Assembly (NCBI GenBank): GCA_027625915.1
Contig: JANTQA010000032.1
Span: forward strand, 12,726,001-12,790,000
Origin: Anaeramoeba flamelloides
Taxonomy: Eukaryota; Metamonada; Anaeramoebidae
Direction: 5' to 3'
DNA: 64,000 bases
Shown: piece after piece, positions 33,766 to 45,820 of the stretch
Layout: every line of letters begins with the position of its first letter
Position numbering within the stretch: position 1 is the first letter of the stretch
Translations under genes and position numbers: made by a program
Notes under the pieces: generated by a model
What the model saw: the letters and a program-made list of their open reading frames with translations, nothing else
The model's database searches: none
What the model was told of the DNA's origin: nothing

Positions 33766-35224
33766 GATAAATTATAATTTCGATCAAAATTTAAAATTTA
33801 CCTGGAAAAAGGGTTTACAATTAAAATCCTCTAACTTCATTTCCTTTCCACTTCATATTAAAATATTTTCTATAGATAATGGTAATAGTTAAATAATCTT
33901 TCAGATATAAAACTAGAGTAGGAAGACAAAAGTAAAAAGTAAACAAAATTGATTTTAATTTTACGTTGTTTATGTCAAGAATTTCGAAAAGTTTTTGGAT
34001 CAATAAATTGTTTTGTTTAATTTGCCTCTAAAAATCTTTAAAAAAACCGAATATTGTTTAATTATTTGTTTTTCCTTTTAAACGCATTCTTAAACCATTT
34101 TTTCTATTGACAACATTGGGTTTCAGTCCTCACCAAACATAAAATTTTGGTGGTCTTATATTTAATTATCAATTCTTTTCTAATATTTGTTAAAAAACAA
34201 AAATATACCTATTTATTTATTTAGATACTTGCTCATATTTCGAAATTCAACTGAATTTTCTACAAATGGAATACAAATGTCAAAATAAATAATTACTCAT
34301 TATTATTATTTTTCAAAATCATTTATAATAGTGTCTGAGAAAAAAAAAAGATATTGTAAAACCCATAGATTGTTATTTCTTTTTGGATAAGAACCATATA
34401 AGCACATATCATTTTTTGTTTTATTTTTTGATAATAAAAAAACGAAACAATTCTTTAAATGAGCAAATTTTTTTTGTAATATTATTTGATTCAATTTGGT
34501 TTATTTAATTATGTCAATATTTTATATCTAATATCAAAAATTGAAAAAAATTTTTAATGGAAGTACTCTTTTAATTTCTTCCTAAAATACAAAAAAGAGA
34601 ATAATTTAATTAAAAATCTTTCTTGTGAAATCTAAAAAAATCTCACTATATTTTTAAGAGTTAGGTTCCATTTTTAACCCCAATTATTTTTTAAATTAAT
34701 TATTAGATGATATTGTTATATTGTTTTTCTTTTTTTTATCATTTTTTGGCTTATCTGAACTTATTTTAAAAGGTAGTAGAGTTAGAAAGAAAAAAATGAA
34801 ATTCCTACAAATACTGACATACTCAAAAAAAAACGGCAACCTCAGTAAAATGAAAATAATAATAAAAAAAGCAAAGTTGAAAAAAAAATAAAACAAGGAT
34901 TTAAAGTAAGCAAGATCAAAAAGAAAAAAGAAACTACAATAACTTAAAAAACAGACTTCATAACCTAACATTTACAAAAAATTTCTAAATTAAATTAAAT
35001 TAAATCAAATAAACCAAAAGTATTGTTGCTGTGATTCTGGGTGTTCTTACTTAATGATCACATCGAGTTTTTTTATTATTATTATTATTTCAATTAATTC
35101 TAATAAGCCCTATTTAAATTTCCTTCTTTTTGTTTTTCTTTTTTGTTATTCTATTCTTTCCTGTTTTCTCTTCAAGTTTTTATTTTTGTTTTTTGATCCC
35201 ATTCTTTTTTTTTTTTTGTTATTT
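33766..35224. other. Intergenic, no gene recognised
   Basis: AT-rich; open stretches at 33821-34003, 34306-34494 and 34696-34971 (all minus) and 35054-35266 (plus) are Phe/Leu/Ile-rich low complexity with no domain pattern. Confidence 0.4.
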
Positions 35225-35590
35225 TTTAATTTTTTACATAAGATCCTAGAGAAAAAAAATCTTTGAAAAGCCAAATTACTATTAAAAAAAATTGAGATTA
35301 TGTAAAGTCCTTTAAAATTCAGATAAATATTTGTTCAAAAATTCCTTATTAACTTTTTTGAGTGAAAGGCAAGGAATAAAAAATTCCGAAAAACTAATTT
35401 CAAAAATTATAATTAACTTTTTTTTTGGTTTTTGATTTTTTTATTTTTAATTTTTAAAAATTATCAGGCTTTTATATAATTAGTATAATTTAATAGTGAA
35501 TTATTAATAAAGTTTAAGTCCTGAAGTGATCTTGAAATATATCAAAATATTTTTTTTTTAGTTTTTTCCGTCAAGTCATAATTTTTGAAA
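35225..35590. repeat. Repeat R11, copy 2
   Basis: See 27485-27850. ATCTTTGAAAAGCC, TATGTAAAGTCCTTTAAAAT and TATCAGGCTTTTATATAA match in the same orientation. Confidence 0.6.
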
Positions 35591-35814
35591 TGGATTTTAT
35601 GTATATTAGTTTATTGTTGGAAAAAAAGGAAGAAAAAAAAATTTGAAAATAAAATTCATAAATGATATAATTGATTTTAAAAAGAAATTTTACAAATTAA
35701 TGAATCAAAATATATGAATCAAGTAACTTATTTATTTATTTATTCTTCTGATTATTTTCTTGTCAATTATTTTTTTTTGTTCCACCTCCTTGAAAAAAAA
35801 ATATTTTATTTATA

Positions 35815-36455
35815 ATTTTTTTTTTTTTGTTAGGAAAGTTACTAATGTTGTTTATTGTTTTGGTTTGGAAAAAAAACTTTGTTATAATCCGATTTTGGTC
35901 TGTAATCACGAGAAATGCGATTTTTTTCCAATTGACATAAGATATTATTAAGGATTTCGAAGAAGGTGATGGTTATCCTCTTAGACCAGAACAATATCGT
36001 ATTTTTGATTCTGGAAGGGATCCAAAATAGAAAAAAACAACCAGTTATTTCTGAACAAGTGAAACAATATGACGTACTATTTATTTTTGGAACTTATTAT
36101 CTAACTCTAAAAATCAAAGAACAAATAAATAAATAAATAAATAAAAATAAAAAACTAAAATGGTATTTTTTTTGAAAATTTAAAGTAATTATTCTTCAAA
36201 GGATAATTTTCTCGTAATGGAGTCATTGAAAATATTGAAGTTAAATTTTACATTTTCATCCATTGGAGATAAAAATTGGTTTAAAATCCAACAGATACAA
36301 ACAAGAATGTCCAATTTTTCAATGGGTTTCTATTTTCCCTGGTATTCACCGATTTTGTTAAGAAGCATCTGAAGCGGATCAAACATGCAATACCACATTT
36401 ATTATATGCTCTTAACAGTTACTGATTTTGAACTATTCCTCTAAAAATTTCTTGG
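35815..36455 (+). pseudogene. Gene relic, unknown family
   Basis: A series of short blocks with plain protein-like composition lies on the plus strand in more than one frame. The first (35833-35948) follows a TTTTTGTTAG acceptor-like site and contains CNHEKCDFFP, with a possible zinc-binding Cys/His pattern. The next contains GYPLRPEQYRIFDSG. Further blocks reach about 36450 (for example NWFKIQQIQTRMSNF and GFYFPWYSP). Base composition is richer in G and C than the flanks. I estimate three or four breaks; unrecognised tiny introns could explain some of them. The parent family and its origin are unknown. Confidence 0.4.
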
Positions 36456-36459
36456 CATA

Positions 36460-37790
36460 CTAGTAAATTTAAATATTTTTATTTTTTTTTCTTAAATTTG
36501 TAATTGTGTTTTTTTCTCGTTTTGAAATTCTAAAACGTAAATGGTGTTTTCTCCTTTTTTCGAAGAAAATAAAGAAATTAAAAATTTTTACGTTTCTTAA
36601 AATTGATATTGATTTCTTTCTAATCTAAACCAAAAAATTTATTTGGTTTTTTATATTGTTTTTAGGAAAAAAAAGCAAAAACATTCAATTTCCAACCTTT
36701 AAAGGAATAATTTGAAAGACTTTTTTGTCATCTATTGATCAAATAATTGGGTTCTTTTAACCAAATTCATTTACCAATATCGTAAATCCTTGAGTACGGC
36801 TATCTTTTGGAATTTATGAGATTAAAAATTCGTAAAATAATTTAGTTAAACTGTTCTAAAATAACTTTAAATAACATTTTTTAAAGCAGAACTTATGAGT
36901 AAAATGCTTACAATTTTATCTCCAAATTCATTTCCAAATTTAGAAGATCCTAATTTTTTTAAAATTTGTCTACTAACGTTAATCAACATCTGCACATAGT
37001 GTGTACAATGCTATATTAAACTTTTGAAAGAAACAATCTATTTCTTATTAGTAGTTGTCTCCAATAATATCTTTAATTTTTATAATAAAAGGTTTGTGCT
37101 AAAAAAAATTAGATAGCAATAATATTTTTCAATCTTTCAAATTTTTTTATAATCAGCAAATATTTGAAAAAAAAATTTTTCATTTTTAGATTTTTGTTTT
37201 TTTAAATTTAAATTTGAATTTTCAAAGTTCGAACACAATTTACAAAGTTGAAATTTTTTGTTAATTTTTAAAAGGGAAAATTTTACCCAAAAATAAACCA
37301 AAAAAAAAAAATTAAAATAGGATTTTAAAAATTAATACATAAAGAGAAATATCAGATAAATTAACAATTCATCAATAAAATAAAAATAAATTAAATTTAT
37401 CAATAAAAGAAATTAAATATAATTTTCAAAAATAATTGTATCTTGAGAAATAAATACTAAGAATATTCTCTTAATAAAATAATGTACGGAAAATACATAA
37501 GTAGTTAAAGTTATTTATTGTTAATAACTGATTTTTATTTACAAAAACAAAAAATTGAAATGAGAATTTGTTATTTATAAACCTTACCACTAATTGTTTA
37601 TTCTCAAAAAAATATATTATTCAATTATCCACAAAAAAAAAATTAAAATTTTGGAAATAGTTTTTACTAAAAGAGTGATTTATTTTTTTTTGATAATAGT
37701 TTTTTTTTAAAAGTTTGAAATTTTTGTAAAATAATACCAAAGGTACATTGATAGAACAATTGTTTTTTTTTTATTTTAGTTTTTTCGAAG
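36460..37790. other. Intergenic, no gene recognised
   Basis: AT-rich DNA, no open frame with protein-like composition, no repeat edge identified. Confidence 0.4.
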
Positions 37791-37800
37791 ATAAGAAAAA

Positions 37801-38163
37801 TTAATTTCCATCTGGTTCGTCATAATCAAGAATCCCCTTTCTCATGTATTCCCCACGATCTGTTTTCTTTGGTGAATATTTTACTTGAAATTTATAAAAA
37901 AGATCATACAATTCAATCTTTTTGAATTTTTTAGGATCTAATATTTTGATATTTTGGTCTGAAATTTCAATCAAAGGATCTTCATTTAATACAATTATCT
38001 TTTGTAAATTATGTTCTTTTGATAACCAAAATAAATAAATTTTTCGGAATATTTGATAATCAAATCCATTTTCAAAAATTTCTTCCATGTAAGCAGCCAT
38101 TTCACTATTATCAGTACATTTTGGGAAATTGAAAACATTTCTGGCATGTGGTATAAATTTCAT
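37801..38163 (-). CDS. Orphan 120-residue protein
   Basis: Complete intronless frame, ATG at 38163, TAA at 37801-37803. Composition is balanced and not low-complexity: MKFIPHARNVFNFPKC, then a helix-rich middle (MAAYMEEIFENGFDYQIF, KIYLFWLSKEHNLQKI), a strand-like IIVLNEDPLIEISD, a further helix (KKIELYDLFYKFQVKY) and an acidic end DYDEPDGN. No transmembrane helix or signal peptide. I do not recognise the family. No neighbour within 3 kb gives context. Likely a real small cytosolic gene, or the surviving exon of a larger one; nothing upstream to 38400 looks like an earlier exon. Confidence 0.65.
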   Translation of the reverse strand: MKFIPHARNVFNFPKCTDNSEMAAYMEEIFENGFDYQIFRKIYLFWLSKEHNLQKIIVLNEDPLIEISDQNIKILDPKKFKKIELYDLFYKFQVKYSPKKTDRGEYMRKGILDYDEPDGN

Positions 38164-40305
38164 CTTAATGAATTTTCTTAACTTATAAAATTCATTGAAA
38201 TTATCAAGATCTCTTTTTTTTATAAATCGGAATATAGCTATTTTATTTCAAATATGTTAAATTGTTATTATATTAGAATTTTTTATGTTGTATTTGTGAA
38301 TATTCTTGTAAAAATTAGCAGGTATATCTTAAATAATATTTATTTTTATAAAGAATTTAATATAATTTCCAACCAAAGTAATTTTTATTGAATTACTGGT
38401 GTAGTTCACATAGAGTCATTTTATTAAAGTAGAATGAAAAAAAAATTATGAGTATCTATTAACAGTCAATAAACTTTTAAAAAAACTATTCTCTATTAAT
38501 TTTTAAAACTTTTTGTCAATACTTTTTTAAAATGCCTCTGTATTTTTTTTTTATTTTTTATTTTTTTTTTTTTTTGTTGAGAAACAAACGATTCAAGGGA
38601 TATATTTAACGTTTTGTTTGCTCATTTTACTTTTAAAACTCCTTACATTACATTTTTTTGTTTGGAGTTTTGAAAATTTAAATATTTTGTCCGAAATGAT
38701 GGTTGATAAAAAAAAAAAATAAAAAAAAAAAAAGTCAGTTTATAGCCAAGAAGCATTTAGAAAAAATATTTTACTATGAATAACATTGAGATAAGTTAAT
38801 TTTTAATTTTACCCATAATAAATTCAAAAATATGTAACTGTTCTATTTTAGAAAAATTTTTTTTCAATGGTAAAGTTTAAATTGAATTCCATGAACAAAT
38901 TCTTTAAATGTATTCTCTATTTGGAGTTTATATATCAATTCAAAAGACAATAAATTGTAACCAACATTATAAAATGGTTTTAGTGGAAAAAAAAAAATGA
39001 TAAATTGTAAATCGGCAGTTTTCATGTCTTTAAAAATAAAATAAACAAATGTGTGAAAGATCTTGAATTATTTTTTTGTGATCTCTTTTCAAAATATCTG
39101 ATTCTTCATGTTCAATTCAAAGAAAATTGTATGAGAAAATTTAATTCATCTATCAGAGAAAATTCAACAAAATCTCATTATAAATTAACTTGGATCCAGA
39201 ATACAGTGAATTTAAAAAAAACATAAAGATCTACAAAATTTAGTATTTTAAAAAAGTTTAGAAAAGAAAAAAAAAGTAAAAAAAAATTTTTTTTTGTCAT
39301 TCTTTTATCAAGTTTGATTACAATGACAAATAAAATTTGAAAACAATAAAAAAAAAAAAAAAGAAATATCAAAGAAGATCTTCATTCTTAAAGTTCAAAA
39401 GAAGACAGAATATTGTCTTTTTTCTTTTTTTGAATAGGTGAAAAAGCAAATCACAGAAATCACAGTAACCCGAATTTCAAATTTTGACAACTTTTTGATT
39501 TTTATTTTATCAAAAGTTAATTCAGCCACTTTAATGTTTGGCCAATTCTAAATTAGATTGACAATTTGTCTGAAAAATGATAAACTTGAAATTATCTTAA
39601 ATTAGAAGATTTTCGGTTGATAATTGAAAATAAATTGATTTTTAAGTCAGAATTTTAATCAGTACAAAAAACCCTTTTTCACATTTGATAAAATACATTT
39701 TAATCCCAAAAATATTTATTTATTGTTTCAAAGAAAGTTAATACCAATTTTAAGCCAAAATACTTGTTTATTATTCCAAAGAAATTTAATATCAATAATT
39801 TTTAGGAAAGACCAAGAAATTTTGATATAAATTCATATTCAAAAGTCTTGGATCTTTGGTTCTTTTAAAAAAAATAAAAAAAAATAAATCATTTACTGAA
39901 TAAAAAAATAATTAAAAATTAAACCTTTCAGCATATATTTTTTTTTCAAGTTTCGAACAAAAAAAAACACAAAAAATATAAAACAAATCTTGTATTTATA
40001 AATGAATTGAATTATTTGTTTTTTTATCGATTAAAGAACGAATTCAAATTAAAAATTTGGCTTGTAAAAAAAAAAAAAAATTTAATGATCTATGTTATTT
40101 TTTATATAGTTTTCAAATTTTCATGGCAATTAACAATTATTTTAGAATTATCTGGTTATTATTATTTATTGGACTATATTAGTAAAATTAACATATTTAT
40201 AAAATTTACGAGAAAAAAATTTTTTTAATCACTTTTGAATAAATGGTGAAAAGATATTTGTGAATTTATTATCAAATTAAAAGTTTTGATTGAATCTTTT
40301 AAATA
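38164..40305. other. Intergenic, no firm gene
   Basis: Mostly A/T runs. One segment, 39434-39548 plus strand, stays open for 38 codons after a GAATAG acceptor-like site (starting KKQITEITVTRISNF, ending in TAA) and has protein-like composition. It is too short and isolated to call. Confidence 0.3.
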
Positions 40306-40309
40306 AATT

Positions 40310-40870
40310 CTAAATAAAAATTTAGGTTTATGTGAAGTGTTGTGGGGTTCCTTAGAGTGTCGTCAAGTGTCTAGGTTAATTTTAATTTTTCTGTTTTATT
40401 TTCGAAGTGTTCTAGGTTTTTTTGAGGTTTTCTATTTTATTTCTAAAATTAATAAAAATTTGTTAGTTTTTTTTTTGAGGTTTTCCATTTTATTTTTGAA
40501 GTGTTCTAGGTTTTTTTGAGATTTTTCATTTTATTTCGAAAATCTATTGATTTTCTAAATAAAATGAAAAACCTCAAAAAAATCTAGAACACTTCAAAAA
40601 TAAAATGGAAAACCTCAAAAAAATCTAGAACACTTCACAAATAAATCAGAAAAATTAAAAAAAACCTAGGCACTCTATTACCCTTGACGGACACTTTTGT
40701 TCGCTTTTTCAGGATTTAAAAGAATTTGGTATAATCTTTGATTTCATTTATTTTCTTTTGTATCCTGGAAAACCTAGGACAATTTCGTTAGATTTTCTAA
40801 GATTCAAAAGAATAGAGTAAAAAAATGGATTCGTTTTGATTCTTTTGAATACTGGAAAACCCAGGGTGTG
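40310..40870. repeat. R1 repeat, large palindromic copy
   Basis: Decamer array at ~40328-40374 (GTTGTGGGGT, TCCTTAGAGT, GTCGTCAAGT). Then a near-palindrome of about 290 bases centred near 40545 on AAAATCTATTGATTTT, whose arms repeat GAGGTTTTCTATTTTATTT and CTAGGTTTTTTTGAG units in tandem. Two hairpins of the family stem type follow (40712-40780 and 40798-40860; TTAAAAGAATTTGGTATAAT, then ATTCAAAAGAATAGAG paired with ATTCTTTTGAATACTGGAAA). The most elaborate copy in the window. Confidence 0.75.
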
Positions 40871-40998
40871 GAATATTTATTCTTTATAATTTTTTTTTTT
40901 ATCTATATTTCATTTCTATTAAATGAATACAACTCTTATCAAAATATTAGTAATTATCCTTTCAAGCAATAATACTCAAGAAATAGAAATAACAATTA

Positions 40999-41477
40999 CA
41001 GAGATCAAAATAATGCGTGTCCAAATACTATAATCCAAGTTTCAAAATATTATCCGTGCTTTTTTTTCTTGTTGTACCAAGGCAACATCCAATCTACTAC
41101 CAAATAGTATAGATAAGTTAAAACCAATTTTGAAAGTAAAGGTCTGGTTATTTTCTGGTAAAATTTAAATTATTAATGCAAATAGTTGAAAATTTTCCCT
41201 AATATTCTCAACTTTTTTGTTTTTTTTGTTTTTTTGATGATAAAATTTTCTTATAAAATATTTACATTTTTTGAGAAATAAATTTTTCAATTTGATCCTT
41301 CATTTTTAGAATTTTTTTTTAAATAATAGAACTTTAAGAAACCAATACCATATTTTTTTAGGGTTTATTATCAGTTTCTTTCTTTGATTAATGTATAGGT
41401 CTTCTATAACAAAAAAACACGCTTTTTTATTTTGAAACACGCATAAAATTTTTTTGCACGCTTTATTTTCAACACAG
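40999..41477. mobile_element. R3 inverted-repeat element overlapping a gene end
   Basis: TA|CAGAGATCAAAATAATGCGTG at the left and GCACGCTTTATTTTCAACACAG|TA at the right (shown in part) bracket 479 bases. Inverted relative to 6866-7340, with shared CAACATCCAATCTACTACCA-like and GAAACCAATACCATATTTTT blocks. Its right end covers the last codons of the spliced gene model at 41469-42707. Confidence 0.8.
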
Positions 41478-42707
41478 TAGTATTCTCTTTTTATTTCTTG
41501 AGAAAGTCCTTTTTATAATTAAGATTGAGATATATTTTGGGTTCAATTTGAAAGTTCTCAAGGAAAAAAAAAGCACTAAGAATTAGAAAACCGATAATAA
41601 GAGGTAATTTAATGCTTTTTAATTTTCGAAAAACAACAAGAAGAAAAAAAATGATCTTACCTAAGAAAAATGTTATTAATTTATCATAATCCTGATACTC
41701 TTTTTTAAAATCAACCTTGTACTCAATACCTTTTTTTTTTAAGCTGTGTCGAATAAATTTTTTTATGTATTTAAAAAGGTTTTTTAGCCTATTGTCCAAT
41801 TAGTTAGTTTGTTTGTTTTTTAAAAAATCCATCAAGAAAAAATAGTGAGAAAAGATGTTTGAAAATAAAAAGCCAAAAAATCAAAAGTCTGTTTTCGTCT
41901 TTGTTAAAATAATTCTAGGTTTCACTTCTTTCTTGTATCTATTCAATTTCTTTTACCAAAACCGAAACACAAAAAACAAAAAACAAAAGATAAAAAACCC
42001 AAAACAAAAAACAAAAAACAAAAAACTAAAAACAAAAAAAAAACATTTAAAAGTAATGACAATACTTACAAATCTTTGTTATTAAAGGTGGCACTGTTGA
42101 TCTCTTCCGTTTGCACATTTCCGTTTTTGTAAGTGATTTCATATTTCTCCATATTAAAACGTGGTGTATATTTCTTGGTTTGTGAACGATTTTTCTTCAG
42201 GAGAGGGTATTTCTTTTCCCACACAACCTGGTTCTGATGACTAGTCTTCAAACAGTACGAGAAGTTTATTATTAAGTCACATTGTTTAAAGAGGATTTGT
42301 TTCTTGAAATTTAAGTTCGGATGTATTTTTGAAAGTTTGGGGCTGATCCATTCACCAACAAGCACATTTCCTTTTTTTTCAAAAAGTCTGATACAAAATT
42401 GTTGGTTTGTTCCGCTTTCTCTGGTACTGAGTGAATGTTTTTGATTACATATTGTGATCTCTTGCTTTCTGAATTCATAATTGTTATTTTCATTTCTGTT
42501 ATTTGGATTTGTTTGATCATTCTGGAATTGCACACTAAAAATAAAATTTCTGTTAAACCATTTTTTCTGTATTAAAGATTTAAAAAGAAATCTGAATTAG
42601 AATTAAACTAGGTTGTCAACTTCAAAAGTATTCAAAAAAAGAGACACCCTTACTATTTCTCCCAGATTAAAAACAGACTGGATTATAATTTCGATTATAT
42701 TCTCCAT
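41469..42707 (-). CDS. Orphan 246-residue protein, four exons
   Basis: Exons 42654-42707, 42070-42521, 41661-41788 and 41469-41575, with phases that agree (0, 2, 1). Donors are GTAAGG, GTAAGT and GTAAGA; the second intron has an ACTAAC branch-like site just before its AATAG acceptor. The protein starts MENIIEIIIQSVF; the large exon 2 has an Asn-rich stretch, then FCIRLFEKKGNVLVGEWISP and DLIINFSYCLKTSHQNQVVW, a strand-rich pattern. Exon 3 is basic and helical (KYIKKFIRHSLKKKGIEY). I recognise no family. The last intron (83 bases) is optional on paper: if retained, the frame stays open to 41491 and ends in two hydrophobic segments (KIIFFLLVVF and LPLIIGFLILSAFFFL), making a tail-anchored version. 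If removed, the stop lies inside the R3 transposon end. Which is used cannot be decided by eye. The first exon is the least certain part. Confidence 0.6.
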
Positions 42708-43134
42708 GCCTTGAATCGTTGTTTTTTGAAAAAAGCCTTTGGAAAAAGTTAAAAAAAATGATTTTTATTCTAATTTTTTACCATAAACTTTTTTCTTTAT
42801 TCTTTCGTATTTGAACAAAAGTCAAAAACCAAAAATAAAGGAGATTTTGAATGAACACTTCAGTTACAACTGTTTAGACATGTTTTAAATTAAAATATTC
42901 AAGACAAATAACCTTAATTATCGAAACAAATAATATCTTTTGCCAACTTTCAACAATTAAAGATTATGGAACCAAGACAAATTGATTTTTATTAACAACT
43001 AACTTTTTGAAAAGTTTTTAGTGAAGGATATATTATCCAAATAAATTCGTGTTATACAATAAAAAAGTCAATTGCCAATGTAGGTCAAGGTTTTTTGGAT
43101 TGTTTTTTTTATATATTAAGATATTTTTTTTATA

Positions 43135-43325
43135 TTAAGTGATTAATCTCTATTATTTTTTTTTTTTGATAAATTTCGAAATAAGGATTCCTTATCTAGA
43201 AATATGTTTAATATTGAAAATAAACAGGAGATTTCAAATCAAAGTAATTAACAAAATATTTTCTCAATCTCAATTAACGGTGGTGTAAATAACCCCTGTT
43301 AACATCCTTTAACCCATCACGATCA
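43135..43325. repeat. R12 element, inverted worn copy
   Basis: Inverted match to 19425-19608 over TATGTTTAATATTGAAAATA and ATTTCAAATCAAAGTAATTA; ends degenerate (CCCCTGTTAACATCC at the right). Confidence 0.5.
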
Positions 43326-43679
43326 TAAAAAAATTTTATCAAAAAAAATTAAATATTTGCTTATTTTACCATTTTTAAGAACTTCAATTAGAATAAACAC
43401 TATTGGTTAATAAAGAATCTTGATCATAATCTATTTTGAAAGATATTTTACAATTTATGTTGGAAAATCCAATTTTTCCGGTTCTGTTAATATTTTTTTT
43501 CAATTTATAATAAAAAATTTGAAAATTTTTTTGCTTCCAGCTAAGAGGTCATTTTATTATATTTTAATAGTATTTTAAATATGATGAATATATTTCAAAT
43601 AGGGGATCAATTATTTTGACTATTTAGGAATTATTTGTTTTTTTAAATTGGAAAAAATTATTTTTTTTTGATAAGTGTA

Positions 43680-43870
43680 CTAAAATTTTCCAGAATTTAA
43701 AAGAATAGAGAAAAATCAAATATTTTTCAAATAAAACAGAAAACCTCAGGAAAACCTAGGACGCTTTCGTTAGGTTTTTTTTAATTTTTGTAATAAACCG
43801 AAAATTTATTAAATTTTCTGTTTATTCGAAAAAGTAAAAAAAAACCTAGGCACTTGAAGGACACTCTCAA
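43680..43870. repeat. R1 repeat, partial copy
   Basis: Contains CCAGAATTTAAAAGAATAGAG, ACCTAGGACGCTTTCGTTAGG-like and CCGAAAATTTATTAAATTTTC blocks, and ends with CCTAGGCACTTGAAGGACAC, a short piece of the decamer array. Confidence 0.6.
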
Positions 43871-43884
43871 TATTTAATATCAGT

Positions 43885-44345
43885 TATTTTTTTTCTGTGT
43901 TCGAGTTTTTTTAGATGATAAGAGTGTTTTTAAAATTATTATTTATTATCTCTTCAAAAAATATCCTAAAGTTGATTTTAATGAAAATTCATTGTCACAT
44001 CCATTTAAAAAATTTTACCCCAAAAATCGACCTTTTTTCTAGACTAGAGGGTTTAAAAATAGTCAGTACACTTAACAATAATAAACACAACAGTCTCATG
44101 ATTTTTAAGAACTGTTGATTTTCTTTTGTATAAACTCGATTAACAAGGATGAAATGATAATTGAAGTTTTAGTTTTATCTAACTTTTTTTTTTTCAATTT
44201 TATTTTTTCATCCTAGTGATTACTAAAATTAAACTCTTGTTTTTTTTTTTTTTTTTCAGACTTGTTCATTAAAAGATAGGAAGACACATAGATTCTTGGT
44301 TTGGATTAAAATTGAATTTGGAGGTTAGATCTTGGATTAATGAAA
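43885..44345 (+). pseudogene. Possible gene relic or cryptic exons
   Basis: After an acceptor-like GTTTTTTTAG the plus strand reads DDKSVFKIIIYYLFKKYP and on to FYPKNRPFF before a stop near 44040. A second exon-like block follows a clean T16-CAG at ~44261 (SLKDRKTHRFLVWIKIEFGG). Both have protein-like composition but no start codon, donor or recognisable family ties them together. It may be an eroded gene. Confidence 0.25.
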
Positions 44346-44930
44346 AATGTGTAATAATATTAAATCCTTTTGGTTGAAAATTTCATCATATTTACAAAAT
44401 TTCTGAAATTAAATGATTTTTTTATAAACATTCAAAAAATGATCTTATTCTCATTTTATTGTCAAAAAAATACATTTTAATCTTCAAGTATCTATGTAAT
44501 TCTTTTATAAAATTTATTTATATAACCCAATTTCTTGTTTATATACTGTTGTAATCCCCTTGATTTGTTTCTTTTATTTCTACAGTTAGAAAATATTTTT
44601 TTATGAGTTAAATTTTTATATTGTGTTAAAATAAAAAACAAGGGTTATTTAAATTACTGTAAATTTAGATAAAAAAATTAATAGAGATGAGTCCCCTAAC
44701 CAAAAGAAGTAAATTTAATTATTATTTAGATTTATGTATTTTCTCTGAAATTGTCATTATCCGTCTTGTGATGTGTAGACTAGGTCTTGATTTTTAGAGA
44801 AAATTATTGGAAAATAAGTTATTTCAAAAAAAGAGAGACTATTTTTTGGTATTTTAATAAACTTCTTATAAGTTAGCAGTTCTGTTTGAACCATTGTACT
44901 CTCAAATTAAATAAAATATTATTGTGAAGG

Positions 44931-45331
44931 AAAAAAAGTGATATACGATTTTTATTGGAGACATTAATGTAATCACAGAAACCTGAAAATAAAAAGTTAA
45001 ATCAATTAAAAGAAAAAAACAATTAACTTCAAATAATTATCCATTATATTAATTTCAATTAATCTAACAAAGATAATTTAAATCTAAGTTCATATCGAAA
45101 TTGTTGATGTGGTTATGGATATCATAAAAATAGTCAATTTTTTCAACAACTTTTTAATAATTTGTCAATCAAAGAAAAACATCTACCAAAAGATAGTATT
45201 AAAAAAGCTATCCTGTTTAAACCTTCTCTTTCATCTTTATTTATTTATTTTTTCTTTTTATTAATAGATCTTACCTCTCATTTTCATTAATGTTCCCAAT
45301 TAAAAAACCATATTGAACTTTTTCCCCGAAT
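44931..45331. mobile_element. R4 element, copy 2 (worn)
   Basis: Same orientation and length as 33364-33765: shared AATTAACTTCAAATAAT, AAATAGTCAATTTTTT, AAAGATAGTATT, TTTATTTATTTATT and TTAATGTTCCCAATTAAAAA. Terminal repeats have diverged. Confidence 0.75.
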
Positions 45332-45820
45332 GATTAATACTGATTGAAAAAAGGTTTTTTTTGATTTATTTTGAAAGTGTTTCAATAAATAGTCCTAAAA
45401 AATAAAAAAAAAAAATTATTTTTTTTTGAGAAAACCGTGTAAAAAGATAATTTCAATAAAATAACGGTAATATGAAAAAGTAAACAATGATTTGTTAAAA
45501 GACAAAAACGTTTTGGAAGTTTTCATCATCTATTCCATATTCTACCAAGATTAAACTTCTTCTGAAAAACAATTGTGAGAATCGGAAAGAAAAAAAAATT
45601 CTCAATTTCTATACTTTTAAAATATCACCCTCAAATCAAGAGCACAAATTTAATATCTTTAATTTGTGTAAGGGTAACTAACAAATAAATTGAATTATTA
45701 TTAAGAATCGATAAAAGGTCTTTAATAATTTTGGATATTTAAATAGTTTTATCTGAATTATGTTGACTAAAAATATTTTAAAATAAATTTGTTAAACTTG
45801 TTTACAAAAGGTTTTTTCTA

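Noticed and set aside
41855-42085. Plus-strand 76-codon Lys/Asn-rich frame
   Set aside because: Comes from an (AAAACAA)n low-complexity tract within intron 2 of the minus-strand orphan gene.
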